Of a stretch of DNA of 64,000 nucleotides, positions 14,171-25,605 are shown in pieces (position 1 is the first letter of the stretch; the number at the start of each line of letters is the position of its first letter). Origin of the DNA: Ophiodon elongatus (Eukaryota; Chordata; Actinopteri; Perciformes; Hexagrammidae); the NCBI GenBank assembly GCA_016806645.1, contig JACSYO010002157.1, positions 797,545 to 861,544 of the forward strand, given 5' to 3'. The notes beneath the pieces were generated by a model, which saw nothing but the letters and a program-made list of their open reading frames with translations, was not told the DNA's origin and made no database searches. The translations under genes were made by a program, and so were the position numbers.

Positions 14171-14192
14171 ACTTTCGGTTATCTAGCTTTAT
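14171..14192 (-). ncRNA. mature miR-9-3p (miR-9*)
   Basis: 22 nt on the 3' arm, seed TAAAGCT, identical to the conserved vertebrate miR-9-3p. Confidence 0.95.
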
Positions 14193-14206
14193 GACGAGCA
14201 GAACAC

Positions 14207-14229
14207 TCATACAGCTAGATAACCAAAGA
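14207..14229 (-). ncRNA. mature miR-9-5p
   Basis: 23 nt on the 5' arm, seed CTTTGGT, identical to the conserved vertebrate miR-9-5p. Confidence 0.96.
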
Positions 14230-14578
14230 TAACAACCCACTTCCCAATCTTCAGCAATAATCCACATGTGCATTTCCTCTTCTGGTCTCCAAGTTTCCAG
14301 CTCTCCGAACTCAAATATGTTAAGCAAAAGTAATCAGTGTCCTTTTTCAAGTCACATTGTGTATTATATTCCTTATATTCCCTTTTTGCCATTGAGGGCC
14401 ACTATTGCACAGCCCGAAGTGTTATACACCCGGTGTAAAAAGAGAGCAATTCTTCAAAAAAATGATATATAATCCCAATGTTAATGTCATATTCGCTTGA
14501 CATTACCCAATATTACTGAGTTGAAGAAGGCCTTGAAAATCGCGGGTAAGGTGCAGTCATCCTTGCACATGGGCCCTA

Positions 14579-14593
14579 ATTTGCAATGCAAAT
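14579..14593. promoter_or_regulatory. PORE-like palindromic POU-factor site
   Basis: ATTTGCAATGCAAAT carries a perfect octamer (ATGCAAAT, 14586-14593) and an inverted 7-of-8 octamer overlapping it. It differs at one position from the published PORE element ATTTGAAATGCAAAT, which binds POU dimers. It lies 335 bp upstream of the mir-9 hairpin in transcript sense. Function is inferred. Confidence 0.4.
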
Positions 14594-15884
14594 AACTCCA
14601 ATCCCACAAAAGGCTCTTTCGCCTCTATTAAGTCGTTGTGGCGGTAGAAATAGATATCCTGTGAGGCCGGCGGAGAAGAAACACGGTAGAGAAGGGGGAA
14701 AATCCGGTTTTCCTGTGGAAAGTGCAATGACGGCACAGGGAATTACGACGCAAATGTTTCGGATTATGAAGACAGGAGGTTGTTTTTTGGCCAAAGATTT
14801 AAGTTGTCCGTTCACATCCAGCGTTTACTTAAGGAGGGATAAAGCCGATGACTCTGAGCCAAAGGGTCCGTTCTGCGGGCTGCATGGTCGGTCGGTCTGA
14901 AAAGAGTGGGGGAATAAGGGCCATCCCCAAACGATAGGGGGGCTGGGGGTGGCCAAAATATGGACCAACCCCAGTGAGGTCAAAGGCCTCGGACCACGAC
15001 AATCTAACTGCGGTGATGTCATGAAAAAAAAAATCGCAAATGCACCCTGCTATCCATGCACAATCTCCATCCATTACAATGAGCGCGCTGGAATAAGTCC
15101 GCCTTGCACCGAGCAGTGTGCACGCACTCTCTCACACTCACACGGGGATGAAAACGGATAGCAGGGAAACCATATGTTTTTTTTTTTTAACACAGAAAGA
15201 GAGAAATTCAACCGCTGTTAATGGAATATGTGATCAGATTTGGTATCTAATAAAAATGAAACAACTCTATGAGAGCATCCCGGAGCTGCCTGAGCGCCAG
15301 CGTCTTCTGTCTCCTGCGCAGGCTGCCTTTTCTATTCGCAATAACACGCTGCTCGCTCGCTCGTTCCTTCTCATATAAGAGGCACCACTAGATGAGTTAA
15401 ATTGCTCTCACGTGCTCGGGTTTTTGCGTCGAATTCCTTACTAACGCCGTGTGTTTTTTTTTTTTGCCATCGTCGCATCCGAAGGGTAGACTACAATGGT
15501 ATTCAGGTAGCCTGGCGATGTCGCCTCACGCAAAAGAAAGCCCAAGCGCTTCACCCTGTACCAGTGTGAGTGAACTCGCTCACTTTTCCACAGACATGTA
15601 AGCAGTTAACCGATAGCTTAGCGCAAATGGGTTAATATATAGGATCTTTGGAAGTGGGTCAACAATAACAAGCAGTGGAACATGTGATGGATCATGCGCA
15701 GGAGCATGCAACTGCAGGATGGCGAGTCCGTTTATGGTACCTTGTGCACAACTTTGATTCTGTTTGAACCATAAAACACTCCCAGTTCAGGGAAAAAAGT
15801 GAGCCTCTGAAATTAATCGACTCAATTAGTGTGTGTCTGCATGTGTGAGAGAGCTCGTGTGTGTTTGTGCGTGTGGAAGTATGT

Positions 15885-15885
<1 letters not shown>

Positions 15886-15937
<52 letters not shown>

Positions 15938-15953
15938 TGTGTGTGTGTTTGTG
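15886..15953. repeat. (GT)n microsatellite
   Basis: Long GT tract with two TTT interruptions near its end. Confidence 0.95.
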
Positions 15954-16979
15954 TCTGCGCGCGTGCACGCGTGTGACAGGAGAATTGAACTATCAGGTGG
16001 TGATAAATTAACACCGTCTTATTTGTCAATGGCATCATCAGCTTCTTTTTTCTCTGCAGGGGTCCCATTCACTTGCTACAGTTCTAGATCTGGCTCTCAA
16101 GTTTACTCGTCGGTGGGAGGGGCAAATCAGAGGTGTTTTAATGAGCAAACATGAGTCACAAGGCCTGTGCATTTCAATAAGGGATCTCTTACTATAAACA
16201 GCACTTTGTCCCTCAAATGTTCAGCCAGCTATTGCATTCGTATTTCTTCGTCACTCCTCCCTTTCTAAATACTATATTCCACCTGCAACATGTGACACAC
16301 TAATTTGTCCAAATGTCACTTGCATAATGGAAAATATTCCATTAATAAATTCGCGAATTTACGCATACACTGTTTAGCTCTTTTTTTTTCTAGTGTGCCG
16401 ATTTCTACACATCCACAATCAGTCTGTCCCCCTGACGTGGAGCTGGTGATACTAAACTGTAAGGCCAACTTGATATCATTAAGATCAACAGTATAAAGCA
16501 CACCTCATTAGGGTAAATGAGGCTTCAGAATAGGCCTCCCACACAGAGGCCATGGTTTAATCACAGCACATCATTTTTTAAACTTACAACCTGCTGATCC
16601 TCTAGAAATTACAATACTCTCTATGTCCATAAGGGTTAATGTTACAGTGCTGAGAAGCCAAAAAATACCAGAAGGGCGCGATTCTATGCGCATTATTAGT
16701 TTTATTATTTGAACAAACTAGGCTTTTATGCGTAATGACACATGGTTAAACAGTACAATGCACGGTTTTTCATTCAATACAATGTGTGGAGATTTTGGTG
16801 ACCCTACTTATTCAATGTGAACCGAACTTTCTACTTTGGTTTCGACACATTTCATCACGTTTCCGGAAGAAAAGAATGCTGACGTGTTTCTGCACGTAAA
16901 TTAATCTGTCCATTTGTATCCGTTCTAATATCAAACACATCGCTCACGAAAATACATAATAATAAAAAAACAGACGTTC

Positions 16980-17052
16980 ATATATATATATATATGATAT
17001 ATATATATATATATACACATATATATATATATGTGTATATATATATATATAT

Positions 17053-17071
<19 letters not shown>
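16980..17071. repeat. 92-bp perfect AT palindrome
   Basis: Alternating AT sequence with two kinds of interruption that mirror each other exactly around position 17025.5. TGA (16995-16997) pairs with TCA (17054-17056), and CAC (17016-17018) pairs with GTG (17033-17035). The arms are 46 bp with no spacer, so it can form a cruciform. A plain AT repeat continues to 17086 or so. Confidence 0.95.
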
Positions 17072-17090
<19 letters not shown>

Positions 17091-17639
17091 CTACCTGAGC
17101 CTGAGGCAGACTTTGATAAGTTGCCAGTCAGTTGGAGTACACAGTTGCTTTTAAACGGTGCCAGAAAGTCTAACCAGTGCCTCCTCATTCCAAAGTGTGA
17201 GGAAACACTCACAGTCTTAAACTTCACATTTCCATCTAAATACGTGGAATCTCGCCATGAATCGTCGGTCCGAATCAACTTTTGATACAACAAATATACT
17301 TATCAATAGCCTTATGTTCAACTTTTGCGCACATGGGAAACATTTACGCACACGATTGCCTCTACGCACCCTATTAAAACAGGCACAAAAGTTGCACTTA
17401 CTTCCTCGAGGTGAGTCAAATCACTGCAATCGACCAGAAAGCGTCCCAAGCAGGGGAAGAACAGCGGCGTTCAGTTGGCTCCGTGTGTACCGTGATGTGG
17501 TATGTTCCCCTCAAATATCCCAGCCGTAATATTTGGTGGGGGGGCATCACTTTAAAATTGCCGTTAACACTCAGTTGCCTGCATTAGTCGTGCTTCGGCT
17601 GCTCTGTGCAAAGCATGAGCATATCCCAAGCACATGAGA

Positions 17640-17885
17640 GACGAATAGAGGGAGGGGGAGGGAGGGATGGGGAGAGGGAGAGAGATGTAGGGAGGGAGAC
17701 AACTTTCCCATAACGTCTACAAGCACCAAATAGAAAAGTGCATGCACAGTTGAGCTCTCAGAGTGTGCAAGTTTTTTTTCCCCTGTTGGTGGTGGGGTGG
17801 GATGAGGAGGGAGGAGGTGATGATGATCAGGAGGAGGAGGAGGAGAAGGGAGGAGGGGGGAGGGGGGGTGGGGGGGGGGGTGTAA
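17640..17885. repeat. purine-rich low-complexity region
   Basis: GGA/GGGA-rich stretches ending in a run of Gs (about 17855-17881). The open frames here on both strands are low-complexity artefacts. Confidence 0.8.
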
Positions 17886-18343
17886 AGTCCATCCTTCTGT
17901 GTGAGGAGAGGACGTGCTCTGAAATTCAAACAAGTTCCCTCGGTTCTTTTGTTGCACGCACGAACTGAGGCAGCATTGTTCGCGGTCTGGCGTGGACCTC
18001 TCCCCCTTTTCCCTGACCAGGTTACGAAGTGAGCCTCGCAGTTGGGTGGTAATGAATTTGCTGCAGGCGCTTCGCTAACACGCTCTGACAAACGGAACGC
18101 ATTTACCGGTTTTCAGACAGAGGGGAAATGATTTGCTACATGCAATTCCCAAACTAAGTATAGAATGAGGTCTATAATAAAAAGAAAAGGAAAAAACACC
18201 GGGCTTTAAACTTCATTCAGAATGTTTTGATTGGATCTGTGTGTACAGTATAAGTTATGAATGTAACCTTGCTCCCAGTTGCCTAATAAGACGTAATCTT
18301 ATAAGACTCAAGAAACAAGCGCGCGTGTCCCCTCCCAAAGTGG

Positions 18344-18380
18344 ACACACACACACACACACACACGCACGCACGCACGCA

Positions 18381-18455
<75 letters not shown>

Positions 18456-18464
18456 ACACACACA
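18344..18464. repeat. (CA)n microsatellite with (CGCA)n block
   Basis: CA repeat interrupted by about five CGCA units near 18364-18385, then a further long CA tract. Confidence 0.96.
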
Positions 18465-18828
18465 GCCTTGGGAGAGAAGGGAAAAGAAAGATAAGAGAAA
18501 TATTTCACACAAAAAAAGTTGAATGAGGTGACCTGTCAGTGGCCCAGTAGCATCTGTCTTCGGCTAATTCTCTTGCTGATGACATACTTTTATTTGTTTT
18601 GTGAATATGTTATAACGCTTTACTCTGCAAGAATACCACTTCTCTCTGTCTTTGGCGCAAAAGCCTTGGGCTACACATGATCTGTTATTTCCCCGTTCAC
18701 AATTTTTTAGATTTTCAGCTTTTTTTTCCTGTTATTTTTCTGAATGTCTCAGATAAAAATAACAATGTCAGATAATCATCATGTGAGTGAAAGGACCGCA
18801 AACTGGGAACGCAAAGCATCCTCTCACC

Positions 18829-18843
18829 CCCCCCCCCCCCCCC
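18829..18843. repeat. C homopolymer
   Basis: About 15 consecutive Cs. A likely place for length error in assembly. Confidence 0.9.
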
Positions 18844-19060
18844 TTGCCTAATTGCAGGCGTAACCATTAGATTCAGCCGCATTCACGTTTTAGTTTAACA
18901 GCGAGGGCACGTTCAATGACGTAGACAAGCATATCAGCTACGTGCAGCCATATTTAAATACATCAAGGCAATTAGCGCATCCAAATATGCAAATCCCGCT
19001 TACTACATAGTCCGCCTGGCCGCAGACGGAGTAATTTCCCCCCAGCCAGTTCTCGGGTTT
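18840..19060. promoter_or_regulatory. candidate conserved non-coding element with octamer and CRE-like site
   Basis: Contains TGACGTAG (CRE-like), GCAATTAGCGC (homeodomain) and a perfect octamer ATGCAAAT (18987-18994). It is flanked on the left by a 15-base C tract. Function is inferred. Confidence 0.3.
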
Positions 19061-21440
19061 TTGTTTGCTGTTTTTAAAGCCAAGATAGCCTTGTTTGTTT
19101 TTCCAAGAGGCTTCGTTAATGTGAACGGGACAGACGGGAGAGATGAAGAGAAGGGAAACCGTGGCTCCTGCCTGGAAAACCGCCCATGCGTAATGAGACG
19201 ACCCGCTCCGCCATTCTCAATACTCCGACGCCGTTGGCTCTGGTGTGCGTATTATTTTTAATATTGATGATTATTCAGTTGGTAGATTTGCATTACACAC
19301 TTATCGGTCAGTGTTTATTTTACAAGCTTTTGCCTTCTGATCGATGTCAAGCCATTGTTTATCCTGTTAAAGCGATGCCATTTACAACCTAAAATATCAG
19401 ACCTCATATTCAAATTGTAGGCTAATGAGACGGTGGCTGCAGTGACACAATGTCAGCGGCATTGTAGTCTTAATTGTAAAGTTATTCTTGAATCTGAATG
19501 ATGTAATCGACGAAAGGCTTTGAATACTCATATACAGCATGCATGCATGAACAAAGAGCTCTCCGGTGGGCAAACAATAGAGGAGATTCAGAGGTAATAG
19601 CGAAGAGGTGATACTTTAGGATGGAGACGGCTGGCTAATAATAAGAGAATGACACGGGCTGCGCAAAAACTAATAACCAAAAAGTATCCTGTCCAGTTTG
19701 TAAGAAATCCAGTGACGCAGCGCTGACATTTAGGCGACAATTGCTCAGGCTGTCTCCTCGGTGTCCGTGCACGCGCACAGTGCCAGGGACGAGCGTGCGC
19801 ATGCAAGTGCACTGAGTTTAGAGGAATATATCTCCTATTACGACATAATTTAAAAATAGAAGACAGACATTTCTATTAAAGTTTCTCTATGTTATATTGT
19901 CTTCTCTATTTGAGTCGCGCTTGCTGCGTTTGTGCGATCTCCAGAGAAAGCTCGACCTAAATCAAATGTTACAACTTACCTCCAATTAACAAAATCCAAC
20001 GGTCCCGCTGCCGTAACTCGGTGCTTGGTTACGTGCGACGTTTCTTTCAAGTTGGTGGGACGTTTTGCGAACTTCATGGCATCGGCCGAAGCAGACGCAG
20101 TCCCTGTAGGCTACTCCCCTCGTCATTGAACCTTGCTCTTAAACTGCTCGTGGCTCAACACCAGTGGTCGGACTGGCTCACGTAAAGATATTCAAAGCCA
20201 CAGGAGTCCATCGCAACCTATGTTGGACTCCTTGCTCTATGAAGTCATATTCACTCATTACTTGTTGTGAAATATTAGAATATTACTTTACTCATAGGTT
20301 GCTCGATGGGAGCTTGAATAGCCATCCTCTGTTGTATTACCCACGTTTTTATCACCACCTCAGAAAGGATACATACACAGACACACCTGCGTTTACCTTC
20401 ATGATTAAATAACCACGCTCATTAAGTGTTAAGAGTGTGTAGTGTTTCACACTTTTGGATACAATTAAAGTATAATGTGTCCAGTAAGATACAGATACAT
20501 TTATTTTCATGAGTTTAGGAGCAGATCGGGGAAGGGGGTAAGAGGTGGATGTTAATTTAGCTAATCTAGGCCAACCTCTAATTCTTTCGATTGGTAGGTG
20601 TCATCTTCTCATTAAAAAAAGAATCAGTTCGTTAACACCATTCCCTTCTTTCTGGGAAAGGTGGACCTACAACATTAGCAGGGCAAGTCGCACGCGGTCT
20701 TTACTCACCTTTATTTTTTAATACCACTATATTTCTCTTGACCATGGACAGGTCCAGAATCTGTAATGGGAGTTAGAGAAGAGAGCGGTGCGCTGTTCAG
20801 TGGTCCTCATTTGAATCATGAATAGGAGAGACACAATTTATGGACACCGGGTATTCTCCGTGTTCCTGTGGATTAAACGACTTGGTTGCATTTAATAGCC
20901 CATAACGGCGTTTTGTGACAGTGCAGCCACCAGGCCGCGTGTTGGGATCAAAGAAAAACAACAGCCTTGTATGTCCCAAACAAATAAGTTGATGAAATTT
21001 AAAACAGGGGACACACAAATGAAAAAAAGATTTTCGTATTTACATTTCTATATTAAAATGCTCTCATATGGAGATGTAGTGTGAGCCAATCATTTGAAAA
21101 ATAGTTAATTTAAAACGACGCAAGCAAATTAAGTGTGGGCGCTCATTTCTCTCCAGAAGTCACCTGTGAGGCAAACAAAAATAATATTAAAATACACGTT
21201 TTGTCAGTGTTCAGCGTTATGATGCATTATGATGCAGTTTGAAACATGCGAGCCTGGAAACATTGTTTTGAAATTGGCGTATGAAACACCTCCAAAAAAA
21301 AAGAAAATGGTGTTTTTTTTTCAATAGCTTACCTGTAGTTTTAAAGGTCTCTTGTGTACCGTACACTTTTTCACTTTTAGTTATAGAGGACAAACAGAAG
21401 TCCATAGCTCACATGTGTATTATATGTATGCATATATGTG

Positions 21441-21562
21441 TATTGTTATTATTATTATTTATTATCATTTACTATCATGTATTGTTATTTATTATTGTTA
21501 TTATTGTTATTATTATTATTATTATTATTATTGTTATTATTATTACTATTATTATTATTTCA
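21441..21562. repeat. (TTA/TTG)n trinucleotide repeat
   Basis: Imperfect ATT/GTT trinucleotide array. Open frames rich in I, Y or V here are artefacts. Confidence 0.93.
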
Positions 21563-21665
21563 CTTGTTTTCAACTTCTGTTAAAAATCGAATCTTAAATA
21601 ATAACGTGTATATATAAATTGTCAGGGAGGAATATATATCTTAGACTTACCCTGACCAGATAAAC

Positions 21666-21752
21666 ATGTTGGTGAAGCAGTTCGTGGAGAGCACACAGGC
21701 TGCTGTCTGTTCGATCTACAAGGAGACTGAGGATGAGGAGGGCGAGGGTTAG
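21666..21752 (+). other. unrecognised 28-codon small open frame
   Basis: A short open frame MLVKQFVESTQAAVC...EDEEGEG with codons ending mostly in G or C, unlike the AT-rich surroundings, and an acidic tail. I do not recognise it. There is a stop 24 bases upstream in frame, or it could be a fragment entered through the AG just before ATAAACATG. It could be a relic of an old gene copy or chance. Confidence 0.2.
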
Positions 21753-24700
21753 AGGGGAGGTCGACCAGACGACTAAATGGTGACATCTAGTGGTGGTTCT
21801 GGAGAATGTTGCTGATGAAAATGTGGCCAGCCTGGACGGACACCAAAGTAGGTAGGCTACATGAACCCCTGCTGGCGCCGCCACCCCACCCACATGAATG
21901 CATGTAGAATTACTTACACAGTGCATGCACGTGCACATTCTTTAAATACAGTCGCCTTTTTGTTGAAAGCTTAAATTGCCACAGCCCAGTCGGATCATAT
22001 GTCACACCTGACGTCTACAGATCCTATAAACTGCGGCACTAAACTGGACATATTCATGCTGTTACAGTTTAGTTTGCTGCAGTGTTAAAACGTTATTCAG
22101 GCGTACTTATTTATATTTTTTACTGGCTATTAGTTAATATAAATATGCTGTCTTAATTGTTTTGCTAATGGTATTTAGATTGAAACTCAAATGTGCTTAT
22201 TCCTTTCATATTCTCAGACCGTATTCTTGTTTTTTTTTATTTGCATTGCATCTGTAACGTTGAGCAAGAAATTGATCAGATTTAAGCAAACAGTTCAAAC
22301 GGTGACGCGTTTTGCGTCAGCCTGACCTTTTGAGAAACTGTGAGAAGTGTTGTCACAATCGATTATTTCTGACAGGTAATACATTATATTGTGCCTCCAC
22401 TGACTTGATCAACTTTCTTCACCTCAGGCTACTGGATTCAACCCTTCAAATTCTCGATTATATAAATGTAATAAAGCAGTGGAGGGACTTCATGGAGTGC
22501 GGCCTAATTCAAACCTGCGAATAACTCGCAAGACAGTTTAGGATTCATATACTGCAGGAGCATTGTCGTATGTGTACATATATTGCAGTAATACAGCAAG
22601 TAAAACACACCGGTACATACCGTTACTCTAATGTCATGTAAACTACAATTGAGTAGCGTAAATCAAAGTATGATTTTTAAGAAAATTATTTCTCGGTTGC
22701 AGCCTGCAGTAGACTCACTGGCGTCATAATTTCGTTTTCTTCGATTTTGTGCACAGTTGTACTAAAAAAAAAAAAAAAAAAGGCACGTATTTGTGTTTGT
22801 AGTTACATTACATGTGACATTTAAGAAAGGAGAAAAAATATCCAAATAATGTTTCATCTGCTTCTTTGAGGCAGGGTTATAACACAACACTTTCAATTAT
22901 TATTATGTTTTTTTATTTTCATGCATTTTTAAAATCTATAATATATATATACATAAGAAGCACATACATATAGTCAGATGGAAAATCTAACTCTCAAATT
23001 AAATATTGAATGGGAAGAGACGCAAACATAAAGCTGGAGCTGGATATTCTTTTTTACAATTACAATTAGAAACAGTGAAAGGGATTAAATTTACTTCATC
23101 GTAGGCCAGGTATACAGTCTACCTTCAGTAAACGTATGAAACCAGACTTTTCTATTGAAATTATTTGATGTAATTGATGGGACTAATTCATTTAAAGAGG
23201 ACACAGGGCTGCCCGAGTTTATAAATGTGTGTCCGAACCTGGAATGATTTAAAAGATTAACTTATCGTAACTTCAAGATCGGTTTGTACTCCGAAGAGCC
23301 TGACAAGATAAAGATTTGATATACATCGGATCTTATAACAGCGTGAGTCTGGTCTTTCAAACAGAATAATCCAAGACGCTAACGAAAAACAAAACAATAA
23401 CTCTATACAAATCATAGTTATTATATACTAGCTCTATACAAATAATTTGCAACAGGGATTAGGCTACTTTGGGAAAACAGAAAAAGTTCGAAAAGCTCAC
23501 TAACGAATTTGATTGGACGTTTTAATATGAAAACATATATTTTTGTTTTGCTTGATTGTTTTTATCTTAACTCGCTATAAATTATAAAGAAAAATAAACA
23601 CTTTATTTTGTAGGTAAATCAAAATATAAAAAATGCGAGCCATGCTGCAGGCAGAAAATAAAGAACTTAAAGACGCGTCAAACCCCCAGCTGCGATCAAA
23701 TGTGTAATTTTTTATAATCAGTGTTTGCGTCTTGACACCGTCGTTTAATCACACCATCATCTCTTAATATATGCGTATCTGTTCTTACTGGATATTGTAT
23801 TTCCAAAAGGAAAAAATGCGTCATCCACCGTCATTATTATTTAATGCGCAGTTCTTAACAGCTCCACTGCAGTTTATGTGCGTCAAACAGTCCCACACGA
23901 TTGTCATAGAGTAACACGAAAAAAAGAAAAGGAAATTATGGATTTAACTGAACTTCTTTGTCTCCTTCTTCTCTTTCCCCTTCTTTTCCTTCTCCCTCTT
24001 CTTTTGTAATGTTAGATGGTCCTGAATAGGCCTAACGTTAGATCATTTGAATGTTAGGGGATTCTTCATATCTCTTTGATAAGCAGATCACTGTTTGCAT
24101 TGTTTATGAACATGTTTTCCCCCGTGAATGTAAGGTCCATTTGTATTGTCTATAGCATAATGTATTACTTAGAGATGATGATGCAACTGTAATGTTAAGT
24201 GAGATAAACCTTGGCTTTAAATGTCAAATAAATGTCTTCAGTATAAATACTTATGTCAGAAAGCCATATTTTTAAAAATGGAAATGGAAAGAAGCAAATG
24301 TGAAAATGAGGCTGTTGTCATTATTTCAATGTCATACAATGTCTTGACTTAAAGGGAAGCTGCTACATGTCACCATGCCCTGATTTCCATTCATGGACTA
24401 TTTTCATGTTGAGTTTCTTTTTCTTCTGCACAGTATGACAGTTTAACCACCGTTTGGAGATGCATGCAGAAAAAAAGTCAAACACAATGAAATCACACCA
24501 AGTCACATCAGGAAAACTAAGAAAGCCAGTAACTTTACTGAAATCTCTGCAAAATACAAATAGCCTTCCCCTCCAGCAGAGGAGACTTTTATTTCATCCC
24601 CATACCTTTTCACTACATAAAGCTGAATCAAGTGCCTTGAGTTACAGAGATGTGGATTTAATTTAATACCATCTTAGTCTCAAGTGGCGACAAAGGCCAG

Positions 24701-25164
24701 CTTATGCCGCTGAAAGCCGCTCTTGCGTTCCAGAAAACATTAGTTCCAAACCTCCACCATTTTCAGGTTTATACAAGCTACATTTGATACTACAGACTGA
24801 CTTTTTAAGCATTTTAACATATTACTCTTTTGAAAAAATGTCCTTTCCAGCTTTTGAATACAACTTAAATAAACCACAAATACGGTGGAGCAACAAAGAA
24901 TCCCATGTGAATGTAGGGACCTTAATTAAGCATTGGTATTACATGGTTATTACACATGGCTGTACAGGTGAATGGTCTCCTCTTTTCACTGCAAGTGACT
25001 TCTCAAAACATCAGCTGAGGTACTGCTTGGGTAAATTTTGAGGGACCAACATTTAGCCTATTATAATAATGACAAAGAACAACTGGTCAACAGGTGATGA
25101 TAAAGAACGCCTTTCAAATTTAACAAACACAAAAAAAATATATAAAGACAAGTTTTCTTTGTTG

Positions 25165-25174
25165 TCTTTGGTTA
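25165..25174 (-). promoter_or_regulatory. candidate miR-9 target site (8-mer plus two more bases)
   Basis: The minus strand reads TAACCAAAGA, complementary to miR-9-5p bases 1-10, including the full 8-mer ACCAAAGA. It is functional only if the mef2c 3' UTR reaches about 2.8 kb past the stop codon. A second seed match (7-mer ACCAAAG) lies at 25599-25605. Confidence 0.4.
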
Positions 25175-25598
25175 GAATTGTTGTCAAAACTACAGCACTG
25201 CAATCAACCGTCAGGACATGTTGGCATTATTTCAATCAGTGAGCAAGTAGCATGATAATCGGTTTGTGGTAGGCTTTGATCAAGTGGACAGCAAGCATGC
25301 GTTTCACATGATCAGGCCTGAATGATTTTGCTGATTCAGAGCAAATAACAAATTGTAAATACAAAATACTTTTTTTGAATATAACCTTTTCAATGCACAG
25401 GGAGACAAATGAGCAACAAAATAGGTAAATTGCTGTGGTTGGTAGTGACATCTAAAGCTACATTTGACTGACTGAAATTGAAATGTGAAACCAATTGTAC
25501 ATTTGAGCATATTCTTTTATTGTCTTGTTTCAATGCTTGCAAAAACCATAAATGAATGTGAAAATAAAGTTGAGTTTACAACACAGAAATGCCACTGG

Positions 25599-25605
25599 CT
25601 TTGGT
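25599..25605 (-). promoter_or_regulatory. candidate miR-9 target site (7-mer)
   Basis: The minus strand reads ACCAAAG, complementary to miR-9-5p seed bases 2-8, about 430 nt upstream (in transcript sense) of the stronger 8-mer site. Confidence 0.3.

Larger units (their letters stand above)
14158..14244 (-). ncRNA. mir9: mir-9 precursor hairpin (mir-9-2-like)
   Basis: An 87-nt hairpin on the minus strand. The 5' arm holds miR-9-5p (14207-14229, beginning TCTTTGGTTATCTAGC and ending TGTATGA). The 3' arm holds miR-9-3p (14171-14192, ATAAAGCTAGATAACCGA then AAGT). The loop is 14 nt (14193-14206). The outer stem closes with GGAAGT at 14239-14244 against ACTTCC at 14158-14163. Both mature arms match the invariant vertebrate sequences, and the flanks GTTGTTA and AAAAACT resemble mammalian mir-9-2, which also lies 3' of MEF2C. 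miR-9 is a brain-enriched regulator of neural progenitor proliferation and differentiation (established). The host transcript and promoter are not identifiable here. Confidence 0.97.
14245..24589. other. non-coding interval between mef2c and mir-9
   Basis: No protein gene recognised. Expected to contain the primary mir-9 promoter and upstream exons if it is transcribed independently, but I could not place them. Perfect octamers occur at 14586, 18987, 19286 and 22239. Other landmarks are the AT palindrome, several microsatellites and an A homopolymer near 22764. Confidence 0.55.

Noticed and set aside
15330..15400. TATA-like CATATAAGAGG with GC-richer flank, possible mir-9 primary promoter
   Set aside because: Orientation is plus, opposite to mir-9, and there is no other core-promoter evidence.
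17571..18091. Proline- or glycine-rich open frames of about 125 codons
   Set aside because: Produced by the GGA/GGGA purine tract and its complement. No recognisable domain.
21594..21938. 114-codon minus-strand open frame
   Set aside because: No domain or composition bias. It is the shadow of the opposite-strand small GC-biased frame and its surroundings.
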